Source: Sinorhizobium sp. 6-70
GTDB taxonomy: Bacteria > Pseudomonadota > Alphaproteobacteria > Rhizobiales > Rhizobiaceae
Reading direction: 5' to 3'
DNA: 64,000 nucleotides
Assembly (NCBI RefSeq): GCF_030124375.1
Contig: NZ_JASKLS010000005.1
Location: 1-64,000 of the forward strand
The notes under the pieces are model-generated. The model saw only the letters and a program-made list of their open reading frames with translations, had not been told where the DNA came from and ran no database searches. Shown piece after piece: positions 38,351-48,894 of the stretch (position 1 is the first letter of the stretch; each line of letters opens with the position of its first letter). The translations under genes and the position numbers were made by a program.

Positions 38351-39498
38351 AATCTCACGCCGGGGACCGCGAGCGGATTGTCCGTGAGAGCTTGCGCGTC
38401 CGGCCGGTCGATCCGGGGCTTGCCGGTGAAAGCATCGAAGAGGTCGCGGACGAACACTTCCTCGAGCCCCTTCGTGATCAGCACCATGCGCGTCCGCCGG
38501 TCGGCAGGATCCGGCCAGGCGGCCAGCCGCTCCGGCGGATGAAAAACGGTCTGCACGCCGTGCAGAACGACCGGCCGTTCAGGATTGTCCGCCAGGCAAA
38601 CGACCGCCTTCATCCGCAGCAGCTTTTCGCCGTGGGCCGAACGTAGAAGATCGATGAACATTTCCACCGCCATCGGCTCGATCGGACGGTCGTGCACGAT
38701 GCTGAACGACCGGATGTCCGAACCGTGGCGCGTGACATCGTGGTGATGGTGATCGTGATGCCCATGATGATGGTCATGCCCATGGTGATCGTGGTCATGG
38801 TCGTGGTGGTCATGGTCAGCGTGGGCCTCGTCCTGAAGCCAGCGGCCGACATCGGCGACCTTGGTCGACGCGTCATAGAGACCGCAGGCGAACAGTTCCG
38901 CATGGCCAACCTCTTCCGTATCGCCGTCGATCACCGGCGCGCGTGGATTAAGGTCCCTGAGCCGCTGCAGGAGCGCATCGCGCCCCGCGCCATTGGCGAG
39001 CTTGGTCTTGCTGACAACGAGCCGGTCGGCGACCGCGACCTGCTTCAAGGCTTCCACGTGGTTCGCGATCGTCTGCAACCCGTTGACCGCGTCCACGACG
39101 GTGACGACACCGTCGAGCCGGAAGTTCTGCGCGATGACCGGATTGCCGAGCACGGATTGCAGAACCGGCGCGGGATCGGCAAGCCCGGTCGTTTCGATGA
39201 CGACGCGTCTCAGCGGCTTGATGCGGCCGGTCTGCATCCGGTCCATGAGGTCGGCGAGCGTATCGACCAGCTCGCCGCGCACCGTGCAGCAGAGGCACCC
39301 GTCGGAAAGCTCGATCACACCGTCGCTCGACGCCTCGACCAGCAGGTGGTCGATCGAGACATCGCCGAATTCGTTGATGATGACCGCGGTGTCGGCGAGG
39401 TCGGGATCCTTGAGCAAGCGATTGAGAAGCGTCGTCTTGCCCGCACCGAGAAAGCCGGTGAGGATCGATACCGGCACCACCGGCAATGGACCGTTCAT
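38347..39498 (-). CDS. CobW-family GTPase (COG0523), histidine-rich
   Basis: 383 residues. GTPase motifs: Walker A LTGFLGAGKTTLLNR, metal-binding CxCC in DGCLCCTVRGELVDTL, GTP motifs VVIETTGLADPAP and VVSKTKL. Between about 230 and 262 there is an extraordinary His/Asp run (about 33 residues, e.g. HDHHGHDHHHGHHDHHHH). CobW_C is C-terminal. COG0523 proteins are metal chaperones; the His run points to zinc or cobalt binding. Its stop TAG lies in a repeat. There is no Zur box I could see in the short upstream sequence. Confidence 0.92.
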   Translation of the reverse strand: MNGPLPVVPVSILTGFLGAGKTTLLNRLLKDPDLADTAVIINEFGDVSIDHLLVEASSDGVIELSDGCLCCTVRGELVDTLADLMDRMQTGRIKPLRRVVIETTGLADPAPVLQSVLGNPVIAQNFRLDGVVTVVDAVNGLQTIANHVEALKQVAVADRLVVSKTKLANGAGRDALLQRLRDLNPRAPVIDGDTEEVGHAELFACGLYDASTKVADVGRWLQDEAHADHDHHDHDHDHHGHDHHHGHHDHHHHDVTRHGSDIRSFSIVHDRPIEPMAVEMFIDLLRSAHGEKLLRMKAVVCLADNPERPVVLHGVQTVFHPPERLAAWPDPADRRTRMVLITKGLEEVFVRDLFDAFTGKPRIDRPDAQALTDNPLAVPGVRF

Positions 39499-39590
39499 GG
39501 CGGACTCCGTCTTAGATCACGCTGAGTTCGGGTCGAAATGCCCCGAAATCAACTTTGCGGCGCGGGACGCGGCCGAAGGCCGCGCATCTC

Positions 39591-39696
39591 TACTGCATGT
39601 TTCCTTAAATCGGAACCCGACTTACGGACAAAACATACAGCAATTCAAAGTGCTGCAGCGTCCTTTGTGCGTTCATTTGAACGCACGGCGCTCTAG
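39591..39696 (+). repeat. RIME1-like element, copy 11 (full)
   Basis: TACTGCATGTTTCC...AACATACAGCAATTCAAAGTGC then the GTGCGTTCATTTGAACGCAC hairpin. It contains the stop codon of the D,D-carboxypeptidase gene (39693-39695). Confidence 0.88.
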
Positions 39697-40820
39697 AAGC
39701 TCGGGCGAGGAACCGGGATCGGCACGTTGGCGATCTCGACATCACCTTGCGCCGCGACATCGCTGCCGGCCTTGGCGACCTTGTCGCCGCTACCGGGAAT
39801 AAGCCCGGCAAAAGCAAGCTTCAGCGGGCGGTTGATTTCGTGGATGTACGGAGAAAGCAGCTTCTGGCGACCGGCCTCGTCGCGGCCTTCGCTGCGCACC
39901 TTCGCCGCGGCCTTGGAGCAGATCTCCTTGCTAACATCCGCAACCAAATCGCGGCCCTCTCCATAGGGTGCGATCTGCGTCAGGGCCTGCTTGCCTGTGT
40001 CGGTGGTCGTCAGCGCCATCTGCAACAGGCGTGCGGACTCGTCGGCCCGGGCACCGAGGCTGTCTTCGCCAAGGACGACCGAAACGACGCTGCGGCCACC
40101 GCGCGTCGCCGACGAGACCTGGTTGAAGCCGGACGCACAGATAAAGCCGGTCTTCATGCCGTCCGCGCCGTCGAAGCGGCCGATCAGCATGTTGTAGTTG
40201 GCATAGTCCTTCTTGCCGGTGGTGAAGCCCTCCAGCGAGAAATAGGCGGCATATTCGGGGAACTCGCGCTTCAGCGTGATGGCGAGTACGGCAAGGTCGC
40301 GTGCCGTTGTGTACTGACCCTCACCGGGCAGTCCATTGGCATTGATGAAATGCGAGGAGGTCATCCCGATACGGCGTGCCTCGGCATTCATCCGCTCGAT
40401 GAACGCCGGCTCGGACCCGCCGACCGTTTCCGCGATGGCAACGGCGATATCATTTGCCGATTTCACCAGCATCATTTTGAGCGCGCTGTCGAGCGTCATC
40501 GCCTGGCCGGGCTTGTAGAACATCTTGCTCGGCGGCTCGGATGCGGCGTTCTTCGTCATCACGACCGGGCTTTCCAGCGTCAGCTGTCCCGTCTTGATCG
40601 CCCGAAAAGTCGTGTAGGCCGTCATCAGCTTGGTCAGCGATGCCGGGTACCATCTCTTGAAGATATCCTGATGGTCGTAGACCTTGAGCGAGTTGACGTC
40701 GACGACAAGCCGCGGATTGGCGGATGCGGGAAGCACCGCCGCCAGAAATGCCGCACAGGCTCCCGCGAGAACGCCCATCGCCCTCGCCCCGTCACGCCTC
40801 AAGAATCCACCTGTCACCAC
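39693..40820 (-). CDS. dacA: D-alanyl-D-alanine carboxypeptidase (PBP5/6 type)
   Basis: 375 residues with a GTG start at 40820 (GAGG seven bases upstream). Signal peptide ALAGACAAFLAAVLPASA-like. Serine penicillin-binding motifs: SxxK (YPASLTKLM), SxN (KSANDIAVAIAE), KTG (DGMKTGFICASG). It trims the terminal D-Ala of peptidoglycan stem peptides. The C-terminal ~110 residues form the usual beta domain. The stop lies in RIME1. Confidence 0.92.
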   Translation of the reverse strand: MVTGGFLRRDGARAMGVLAGACAAFLAAVLPASANPRLVVDVNSLKVYDHQDIFKRWYPASLTKLMTAYTTFRAIKTGQLTLESPVVMTKNAASEPPSKMFYKPGQAMTLDSALKMMLVKSANDIAVAIAETVGGSEPAFIERMNAEARRIGMTSSHFINANGLPGEGQYTTARDLAVLAITLKREFPEYAAYFSLEGFTTGKKDYANYNMLIGRFDGADGMKTGFICASGFNQVSSATRGGRSVVSVVLGEDSLGARADESARLLQMALTTTDTGKQALTQIAPYGEGRDLVADVSKEICSKAAAKVRSEGRDEAGRQKLLSPYIHEINRPLKLAFAGLIPGSGDKVAKAGSDVAAQGDVEIANVPIPVPRPSF

Positions 40821-40930
40821 AATCCGACCTCGAAATTCCGCAGTTGCCTCGCCTCGTCCCGGTATTTAGCCTATATGGCGAGGAGATGGCAAAGCCCAAT
40901 CCATGGCTGCCGCGCCATTCCACTGCGCCC

Positions 40931-41036
40931 TTGCAGCGCCGCGCGTCTCCTCGGACGCGCAAAGGTCGCTGTAGAGCTTTGAGTTTCTGCATGATCTTAT
41001 CCTTAAATCGATTCCGATTTAAGGAATCATGCAGTA
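40931..41036 (-). repeat. RIME1-like element, copy 12 (full)
   Basis: Reverse-oriented; TGCAGCGCCGCGCGTCTCC...GGTCGCTGTAG then TGCATGATC...GGAATCATGCAG. It lies between the divergent dacA and M20-type genes. Confidence 0.9.
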
Positions 41037-41069
41037 GTGCCCGAACAGACCGACAGGACGGACGACCCT

Positions 41070-42233
<1,164 letters not shown>

Positions 42234-42258
42234 GAGACGCGAGCGGGAGGCGGCGGCA

Positions 42259-42723
42259 ATGCACCAGATCGACAAGACGGATCGCAGAATCCTCAACATT
42301 CTGCAGGCGGATGGGCGGATCACCAACCTCGAACTGGCGGACCGCATCGGCCTGTCGCCGACAGCAACCAGCGAACGGCTGCGCCGCCTGTTGAAGGAAG
42401 GATACGTCTCCGGCTTCGGTGCGCGCCTCGATCCGCACAAGCTCGGCTTCGGTCTGCTCGTCTTCATAGAAGTCATGCTGGACAAGACGACGCCGGAAGT
42501 CTTCGACCAGTTCGCCATCGCCATCAAGCAGGCTCCGGCCGTGCTCGAATGCCACATGGTCGCCGGCGGCTTCGACTATCTCGTCAAGACCCGTTTCGAG
42601 GACATGACCGCCTACCGCAACTTCCTCGGCCAGGTGCTTTGGACGCTGCCCGGCGTCAAGGAAACCCGCACTTACGCGGTCATGGAAGAGATCAAGAACG
42701 ACGGTCCGCTGCCGCTCGTCTAG
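42259..42723 (+). CDS. Lrp/AsnC-family transcriptional regulator
   Basis: 154 residues. The N-terminal winged helix (TDRRILNILQADGRITNLEL..ADRIGLSPTATSERLRRL) and the C-terminal AsnC ligand domain (ECHMVAGGFDYLVKTRFEDM) are both standard. Likely binds an amino acid. The upstream amidohydrolase may be its target (inferred from adjacency). It ends with a palindromic repeat. Confidence 0.92.
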   Translation: MHQIDKTDRRILNILQADGRITNLELADRIGLSPTATSERLRRLLKEGYVSGFGARLDPHKLGFGLLVFIEVMLDKTTPEVFDQFAIAIKQAPAVLECHMVAGGFDYLVKTRFEDMTAYRNFLGQVLWTLPGVKETRTYAVMEEIKNDGPLPLV

Positions 42724-42796
42724 AGCGGCAGCGGAACCTTTTGAAAGGCGCAATTCCGGGCGGAAAACCGCTACACTTTTCCTGGAGTTGCTCTTA
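42721..42796. repeat. Intergenic repeat, family 2 variant
   Basis: TAGAGC...GCAATTCC...GGCGGAAAACCGC..ACACTTTTCCTGGAGTTGCTCT. It shares the GGAAAAGTGT core with the other family-2 copies. It overlaps the Lrp stop and the alcohol dehydrogenase stop. Confidence 0.65.
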
Positions 42797-43834
42797 CAGC
42801 GAAGCCATGTCGATCACGAAGCGGTAGCGCACGTCGCTCTTGATCACCCGCTCGTAGGCCTCGTTGATCTGACCCATCTCGATCGTCTCGATCTCGGAAA
42901 CGATGCCGTGCTCACCGCAGAAATCCAGCATTTCCTGGGTTTCCTTGATCGAGCCGATCATGGAGCCGGAAATGCTGCGCCGCGCCGGAACCAGCGAAAA
43001 GGCGTGGACCGGCACCGGATTCTCAGGAATGCCGACCAGCACGAAATCGCCATCGACCTTCAGGAGATTGAGATAGGCGTTCCAATCGATCTCGGCGGCG
43101 ACGGTGCAGATGATCAGGTCGAAACTCCCGGCAAGCGCCTGGAACGTCGCCGGGTCGTTGGTCGCGTAATAGTGGTCCGCACCGAGTTTTAGCCCGTCCT
43201 CCTTCTTCGAGAGGCTCTGGCTCAGCACGGTCACCTCGGCGCCCATCGCATGGGCGAGCTTCACGCCCATGTGCCCGAGGCCACCCATGCCGACGATTGC
43301 GACCTTCTTGCCGGGCCCCGCCTTCCAGTGGCGCAGCGGCGAGTAAAGCGTGATGCCGGCGCAAAGCAGCGGCGCGGCAGCATCGAGCGGCAGGTTCTCG
43401 GGAATCGAAAGCACGTAGCCTTCCTTGACGACGATATGATCCGAGTAGCCCCCTTGGGTCGGGGTCTTTCCGTCGGCCTCGACGCCGTTATAGGTCACCA
43501 CCAAACCGGGCAGATAATGTTCCAGATCGAGATCACGGGTGGCGCAGGTGGTGCAGGAGTCGACAAAGCAGCCGACGCCCGCACGGTCGCCGACCTTGAA
43601 CTTCGTGACCTTTGATCCGACCGCCGAAACGACGCCGACGATCTCATGTCCCGGCACCATGGGGAAAGCGGAGTTGCCCCATTCGTTGCGGGCCTGGTGG
43701 ATATCGGAATGGCAGACGCCACAATATTTGATGTCGATGACCACATCATCGTCACGCGGTTCGCGGCGCTCGAATGTGAAAGGTGTAAGCGGCTTCGTTG
43801 CATCGGTCGCCGCATATCCTCTTGCTATAGCCAT
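42794..43834 (-). CDS. NAD(P)-dependent zinc alcohol dehydrogenase (YahK/CAD type)
   Basis: 346 residues. Catalytic zinc ligands C38 (YCGVCHSD), H63/E64 (GHEIVG), and C~158 (LLCAGIT). NADP-type motif [20 protein letters not shown]. In the structural-zinc loop C94 and C97 are present (DSCTTCATR), but the usual third and fourth Cys are R100 and L108, so the structural zinc site is probably lost. Reduces aldehydes. It is divergent from an AraC regulator, as in the E. coli yqhC/yqhD pair, so it may be its target. Confidence 0.9.
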   Translation of the reverse strand: MAIARGYAATDATKPLTPFTFERREPRDDDVVIDIKYCGVCHSDIHQARNEWGNSAFPMVPGHEIVGVVSAVGSKVTKFKVGDRAGVGCFVDSCTTCATRDLDLEHYLPGLVVTYNGVEADGKTPTQGGYSDHIVVKEGYVLSIPENLPLDAAAPLLCAGITLYSPLRHWKAGPGKKVAIVGMGGLGHMGVKLAHAMGAEVTVLSQSLSKKEDGLKLGADHYYATNDPATFQALAGSFDLIICTVAAEIDWNAYLNLLKVDGDFVLVGIPENPVPVHAFSLVPARRSISGSMIGSIKETQEMLDFCGEHGIVSEIETIEMGQINEAYERVIKSDVRYRFVIDMASL

Positions 43835-44054
43835 GGGTCTGTCCTTGATGTCTGGGAAATGATGCGCTCGTGAGGCATGGACCTCCAGCGACAGGGCGGA
43901 CTATGCTGTTTCGGAGCGATGATGCGTTAGTGCGATCCTGCAAAGTTTTTGCACAATCCTGCAAGAGTGAAGCGAGCACCGTGGTGGGGCCGAGCGAGGA
44001 ACCTATCTGAACGGCGTACCGCGCAGACCTAAGATACTGGAAAGGCCGCTGAAT

Positions 44055-44996
44055 ATGACAACAACAAGACAGACGCCACGCCAGGAGATGATCGATATCA
44101 TTGCCCGTATTGCCGAAAAGGACGGAGACCACGCAACGGTCGTGCCGGGTCTCAGCATCCACCGGCATTCGAGCACGGCGAAACCGAATTGCGCAGCTTA
44201 CAAGCCGAGCCTCGCGATCATCGTGCAGGGAGCCAAGCGCGTGGTGCTCGGGGACGAGACCCTTGTCTACGGCGCTTCGGACTATCTGTTGACCTCGATC
44301 GACCTGCCGGTCCTCTCCCAGGTGTCGCAGGCGTCGCCGGAAGAGCCCTATTTGAGCCTGGCGTTCCAGATCGATACCGGGAAGATCCCTGCACTGCTCG
44401 ATCTGATCGGCGACAGCCGGGTGAAGCCGTCGGCCTCTGCGCGCGGAATGACAGTGAGCAAGATAGCTCCCGATCTCGAAGACGCTGCGCTCCGCCTGCT
44501 GCGGCTACTCGAGCGCCCGGACGACATTGCCGCGCTTCTGCCGTTGATTGAGCAGGAACTCCTCTATCGCCTGCTTGTCGGACCGCACGGCACGAGGCTC
44601 AGGCAGATGTCGACGGCGGAAAGTCAGCCCCACCAGATCGGTCGCGCCGTCGCATGGCTGAAGGAGCACTATGCGCACCCATTGCGCATCGACGATCTCG
44701 CAAGCCGCGTCAGCATGAGCGTTTCCTCGCTTCATCATCACTTCAAGGCGATCACGGCGATGAGTCCGCTGCAGTATCAAAAGCAGCTCCGGCTGCAGGA
44801 GGCGCGGCGCCTGATGCTGGAGGAGCGCCTCGATGCAGGCGATGCTGGTCATCAGGTCGGCTATGAGAGCCAGTCACAGTTCAGCCGCGAATATTCCCGT
44901 CAGTTCGGCGAGCCGCCGGCGCGCGATATCGGCCGCGTTCGCCGGAGCCTCGTCGGACTCTTGAGCGGCGAGACGGAAATGTTGAGCGAGGGGTAG
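44055..44996 (+). CDS. AraC-family transcriptional regulator (AraC_N type, YqhC-like)
   Basis: 313 residues. The N-terminal half is an AraC_N sensor domain (LSIHRHSSTAKPNCAAYKPSLAIIVQGAKRV, split over about 33-65). The C-terminal HTH pair is LRIDDLASRVSMSVSSLHHHFKAITAMSP and ...GHQVGYESQSQFSREYSRQFG. It is divergent from the alcohol dehydrogenase, so it may respond to aldehydes and induce that gene (inferred). The 220-base gap between them has no repeat. Confidence 0.9.
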   Translation: MTTTRQTPRQEMIDIIARIAEKDGDHATVVPGLSIHRHSSTAKPNCAAYKPSLAIIVQGAKRVVLGDETLVYGASDYLLTSIDLPVLSQVSQASPEEPYLSLAFQIDTGKIPALLDLIGDSRVKPSASARGMTVSKIAPDLEDAALRLLRLLERPDDIAALLPLIEQELLYRLLVGPHGTRLRQMSTAESQPHQIGRAVAWLKEHYAHPLRIDDLASRVSMSVSSLHHHFKAITAMSPLQYQKQLRLQEARRLMLEERLDAGDAGHQVGYESQSQFSREYSRQFGEPPARDIGRVRRSLVGLLSGETEMLSEG

Positions 44997-45025
44997 GAAA
45001 CAGCCTGCCGGCGCAGGGGTCCCGT

Positions 45026-47953
45026 TTACCAGCCGTCTTCCAGCACCCGCTCCAGCATCTCGGCAAAAAAGTCGGCGCTCTCGCGGCTGAGACAAAGCGG
45101 CGGTTTGATCTTCAATACATTCAGGTGATCGCCGGTCGGCTGCATGATGACCCCGAGTTCGAGGAGGCGGTTGCAGATCGCCGCCGTCTCCTGCGTCGCC
45201 GGCTCCAGCGTTTCGCGGTCGCGAACGAACTCGACACCGAGATAAAGCCCCATGCCGTGGACCGCGCCGACGATCGGAAAGCGCTCGCCAAGCGCCTGCA
45301 GCCGCGCCTTGAGGTGGTCGCCGACCGTGCGGGCATTCTCCTGCAAGGCCTCGTCGTGGAGAATGTCGAGCACGGTGAGGCCGACGACGGAGCTTACCGG
45401 ACTGCCGCCGGCGGACGAGAAGAAGTAGCCTTCCTTTTCTAGCGCTTCCGCGATCTCGCGCCGCGTGATGACTGCGCCGAGCGGATGACCGTTGCCCATG
45501 CCCTTGGCAACCGTGATGATGTCCGGAACGACGCGCTGCTCTTCGAACGCCCAGAAGTGATGGCCGAGGCGGCCATAACCCACCTGCACTTCGTCGGCGA
45601 TACAGACGCCGCCCCTTGCCCTGACCATGGCATAGACGGCCTGGAGATATCCGGGCGGCAACGGGATGCCGCCGGCATTTCCATAGACCGCTTCGCAGAT
45701 GAAGCCTGCAAGGCCCGCCCGGCGTTGGTCGAGCTCCTCCAGTTTCTCGGTAACGGCGCGAACATAGTCGACGGTCGAGCCTTCTCCGCGAAACGGGCCG
45801 CGATAGGTGTTCGGGGATATGACCGCGTGCACCCAATCGGGCCGGGTCGTCAACGCTTGCGGGTTGTCGGCGATCGAGGTCGAGACGGCATCGCTCGCGA
45901 CCGTCCAGCCGTGATAGGCTTCGAGCAGCGAGAGCATGTGACGCGCGCCGGAATAGGCCCAGGCGAGGCGGATCGCGAGGTCGTTCGCCTCCGAGCCGCT
46001 GTTGACGAGAAAGACCGTGTCGAGTCCCTCGGGAGCCAGCCCAGCGAGTCGCTCCGAAAATTCGGCCACGGATGCATAGTGGAAACGCGAATTGGTGTTG
46101 AGCAGCGACCATTGCCGCCCAACCGCCGCCGAAAGGCGCGGATGGCCATGGCCTACGATCGTGACATTGTTGACCATGTCGAGATAGGCACGGCCCTCGA
46201 CATCGAAGAGATGTTCCCTCCAGCCACGCTCGATCTGCGGCGGCTGCCGGTAATAGTTTTTCTGCGGCCGCGCGAAATGCCGTTGCCGGCGCTGAAGCAA
46301 CTCGCCCGCCGCCGGCAAGGGGGCGTCACAATCGAAACCGAGCATTTGCGCGGGCGACGGGCAGAGTACCCGCCAGGCTTCCGCCTGGCTCGCGGTCGCA
46401 AAGGGAGGCGGGTCGATCTCCGCTTCCGTCGAGAGTTGCACGCGGATGAAGCGCAACGCTGACGGATCTCCGGGAACGACGCCGATCGGCGCTCCGATTT
46501 CGATCGCCCGCTCCACGGCATCGGCCGGTTCGACGCCGTTGAGATGGAGATGTAGTCCATCGGACGACAGAACCATTTTTTCGCCGCGCCGCCCGAGATT
46601 GCCCGCAAACGGCGCATGGACGGCCGTTTGCCCGTGCACGCAGAGATCGACGTGCAGAGCGAAGGTCGCAGGCGACCTTGCCTGGAGAAGCCGCGTTTCG
46701 GTCAAACGGAATTCGCCGTAGCGCGTGGCGGAAGCCCCAGCCGCCCGCGCTGCCGACTGCAAGAGCAGCGCTTGCGTGTCCTCATAGTGCCAGCGGTCGG
46801 CCGGAAGGTGAGCCCCATGGAGCGAAAGATCGACGATACCGACGCGGGCGGGGTCGATATCAGGCAGCAGCCGGCCGGCCGTCAACGGCACGGTCACGGC
46901 CACCCCCTTCCCCACGGCCTGACGGATCGCCTGTTCCATCAGGCCGAAAGGCACGGTGAGCGCGACATCGAGGATTTCACGCTCGTGGGCAGCGTTTCCA
47001 CGCACATAGGCGTTGTCGGGATCGATCTCCAACTGCTGTTCGGTACTTGCGACCAGGATACCCGCCCGTGCCACGATGAGCGGCCAGAGCGCCTTCAGCT
47101 CGACATCCGTCAGCGGGCATGTCGCGTGGAATGCCTGGACCGCCGGCAGAATGACGAAAGGGTCGCCGTCGGCGTGATGAAGCAGCGACGCACATGTGAC
47201 CGCCAGTTCGGCAACGAGCCACCCTTTGAGCACGTCACCGAAGTCGATCACACCCTCGGGCACCAGCCTTCCGCCTGGCTCCAACCTGCTCACGACGTTG
47301 TCGTCGGTGATGTCCTGATGGATAGCCTGCACCCGCAACTCGGGCATGAGCGGCTGCACGCGCCGCATGGCGCCGACCATCGCCTCGGCGACGCGCTTGC
47401 GCAAATCCACGTCGGTCATGGTCGACAGCAGGTGCAGCGCAACGGGTCCCGCCCGTTGCAGGTCCCATTGCAGCTCGCGCTCGAGCCCAGGATGATCGAA
47501 CTCTTGAAGCGCCGACGCCAGCCGCCCGGCAAGATCGCCAAGCTCGGCGACCGTTTGCGCCGGAAGATGCTTGCGGCGGGCTAATGGCGTGCCATCGAGA
47601 TAGGTGAGCAGCCGGAACTGATAGGGCACGTCGCGGACGGTGACGACGACGATCTCCTCGCCATTCAGCGACGAAACGACGGCCGGCACCTTCGGCGCAT
47701 CCGGCGCGGCGCCAAGATGATGGAGCGCCGCATTCTGGGCCTCAAGTTCGACCCGCGCATATTCCATCCGGCAGATTTTCAGGACGAAACGGCCGTCATC
47801 CGTATCGACACGGTAGTTTCGATCCTGCTGGCTTCCAAGCTCGGTCAGCGCGCCGGAAAGATCATACTCATCCGATAGAACGCGTTTCGCCTCCTCGGCG
47901 GAGACATCCGGCCTTGCAAGCTGCGTCCGGAGCTTGAGCGTTTCTCCGTCCAT
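45026..47953 (-). CDS. Fused APH kinase / degenerate M23 / class III aminotransferase-type protein
   Basis: 975 residues from the ATG at 47953. N-terminal domain (about 25-310): aminoglycoside-phosphotransferase fold (YRVDTDDGRFVLKICR, IHQDITDDNVV, VIDFGDVLKGW). Middle domain (about 380-480): M23-peptidase-like, but the HxxxD metal motif reads ALHVDLCV, so it is likely inactive. C-terminal domain (about 560-970): class III PLP enzyme, with FLVNSGSEANDLA, ICIADEVQVGYGR-like ADEVQVGYGRLG, and the PLP Lys (K817) in TVAKGMGNGHPLG. Bacterial fusions of hydroxylysine-kinase-like and ammoniophospholyase-like domains are known, so it may phosphorylate an amine substrate and then eliminate phosphate. 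Neighbouring hut genes suggest catabolism. Confidence 0.88.
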   Translation of the reverse strand: MDGETLKLRTQLARPDVSAEEAKRVLSDEYDLSGALTELGSQQDRNYRVDTDDGRFVLKICRMEYARVELEAQNAALHHLGAAPDAPKVPAVVSSLNGEEIVVVTVRDVPYQFRLLTYLDGTPLARRKHLPAQTVAELGDLAGRLASALQEFDHPGLERELQWDLQRAGPVALHLLSTMTDVDLRKRVAEAMVGAMRRVQPLMPELRVQAIHQDITDDNVVSRLEPGGRLVPEGVIDFGDVLKGWLVAELAVTCASLLHHADGDPFVILPAVQAFHATCPLTDVELKALWPLIVARAGILVASTEQQLEIDPDNAYVRGNAAHEREILDVALTVPFGLMEQAIRQAVGKGVAVTVPLTAGRLLPDIDPARVGIVDLSLHGAHLPADRWHYEDTQALLLQSAARAAGASATRYGEFRLTETRLLQARSPATFALHVDLCVHGQTAVHAPFAGNLGRRGEKMVLSSDGLHLHLNGVEPADAVERAIEIGAPIGVVPGDPSALRFIRVQLSTEAEIDPPPFATASQAEAWRVLCPSPAQMLGFDCDAPLPAAGELLQRRQRHFARPQKNYYRQPPQIERGWREHLFDVEGRAYLDMVNNVTIVGHGHPRLSAAVGRQWSLLNTNSRFHYASVAEFSERLAGLAPEGLDTVFLVNSGSEANDLAIRLAWAYSGARHMLSLLEAYHGWTVASDAVSTSIADNPQALTTRPDWVHAVISPNTYRGPFRGEGSTVDYVRAVTEKLEELDQRRAGLAGFICEAVYGNAGGIPLPPGYLQAVYAMVRARGGVCIADEVQVGYGRLGHHFWAFEEQRVVPDIITVAKGMGNGHPLGAVITRREIAEALEKEGYFFSSAGGSPVSSVVGLTVLDILHDEALQENARTVGDHLKARLQALGERFPIVGAVHGMGLYLGVEFVRDRETLEPATQETAAICNRLLELGVIMQPTGDHLNVLKIKPPLCLSRESADFFAEMLERVLEDGW

Positions 47954-47984
47954 CGTTCCATTCCCGTTTATTCGCGGGATCGCC

Positions 47985-48728
47985 TCACTGCGAGACGCCC
48001 TCAAGGCGATAGCGCGTGCCCGGATAAAGCAGCCGCGCGGTCGTCACACTCGCCGTTTCCGACCAGGTCCGGCGGCGGATCATCAGACACGGTTCGTTGC
48101 GGCCGATCGCGAGAAGCTTGCATTCCCAGGCTTTGGGCAACACCGCCTCGACGATCTGCTCGGTGCGGGTAATCGGCGCCACCAGGGTCAGATAGGCGTT
48201 TGGGGTCATGGCGCTAAAATCCTGCGCCACGTAGTTGGGGCAGACCGCCGGGTTGACGAACCGATCCTCGATCTGGATCGGCACCTCATCCTCGCAATGG
48301 ACCATGATCGAATGGAACACCCTTGCGCCCGTCGGAAGGCCGAGCGCATCGCCGATCTCGGGGCTCGCCAACTCCTCCTGCAAAAGGGTCAGCCGGGAGG
48401 TGTGACGATGGCCACGCGCGCGAATCTCGTCGGCGATGTTGCGGACTTCGAGGAGCGCGGTGCTGCCCTTGTGGGCCGCGACAAAGGATCCGACCCCCTG
48501 CACCCGGGTTATCGCGCCCTCGCTCGCAAGCTCGCGCAGGGCCCTGTTCGCAGTCATCCGGCTGACGCCCAGATCCGCGACGATATCGTTTTCCGACGGT
48601 ATGCGATGATTGGTGGGCCATTCGCCGCTCTCGATCCGGCTGCGAATGAACTGCTTGACCGCCTCATAGCGCGGCACTGGCCCTGGCGCGAAGGTCGCCA
48701 TGTTATCCGTCCACCCCGGTGCCGTCAT
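47985..48728 (-). CDS. hutC: Histidine utilization repressor HutC
   Basis: 247 residues from the ATG at 48728 (GGAGTAGG upstream; GTG at 48731 also possible). GntR winged helix at about 20-85 (RIPSENDIVADLGVSRMTANRALRELASEG) followed by a UTRA ligand domain (PTGARVFHSIMVHCEDEVPIQIEDRFVNP, split). It represses hut genes and is released by urocanate. hutF lies 227 bases away, divergent, with a promoter and candidate operator. It is 31 bases upstream of the fusion gene and on the same strand, so they may be co-transcribed. Confidence 0.92.
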   Translation of the reverse strand: MTAPGWTDNMATFAPGPVPRYEAVKQFIRSRIESGEWPTNHRIPSENDIVADLGVSRMTANRALRELASEGAITRVQGVGSFVAAHKGSTALLEVRNIADEIRARGHRHTSRLTLLQEELASPEIGDALGLPTGARVFHSIMVHCEDEVPIQIEDRFVNPAVCPNYVAQDFSAMTPNAYLTLVAPITRTEQIVEAVLPKAWECKLLAIGRNEPCLMIRRRTWSETASVTTARLLYPGTRYRLEGVSQ

Positions 48729-48749
48729 CACCTACTCCCATCCAATGCC

Positions 48750-48854
48750 TACTGCATGCTTCCTTAAATCGTAGCCGATTCAAGGATAAAACGTGCGGCG
48801 CCTCAGAGTGCTGCAGCGTCCCTCTGCGTGCTTGATAAGACGCGCGGCGCGTAG
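48750..48854 (+). repeat. RIME1-like element, copy 13
   Basis: TACTGCATGCTTCC...AACGTGC (first hairpin degraded at its 3' side) then the GCGTGCTTGATAAGACGCGC hairpin. It lies between hutC and hutF. Confidence 0.85.
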
Positions 48855-48894
48855 AAGGCAGCGGCCACCTCGGCAACGATCCTCGATTTTAGCC

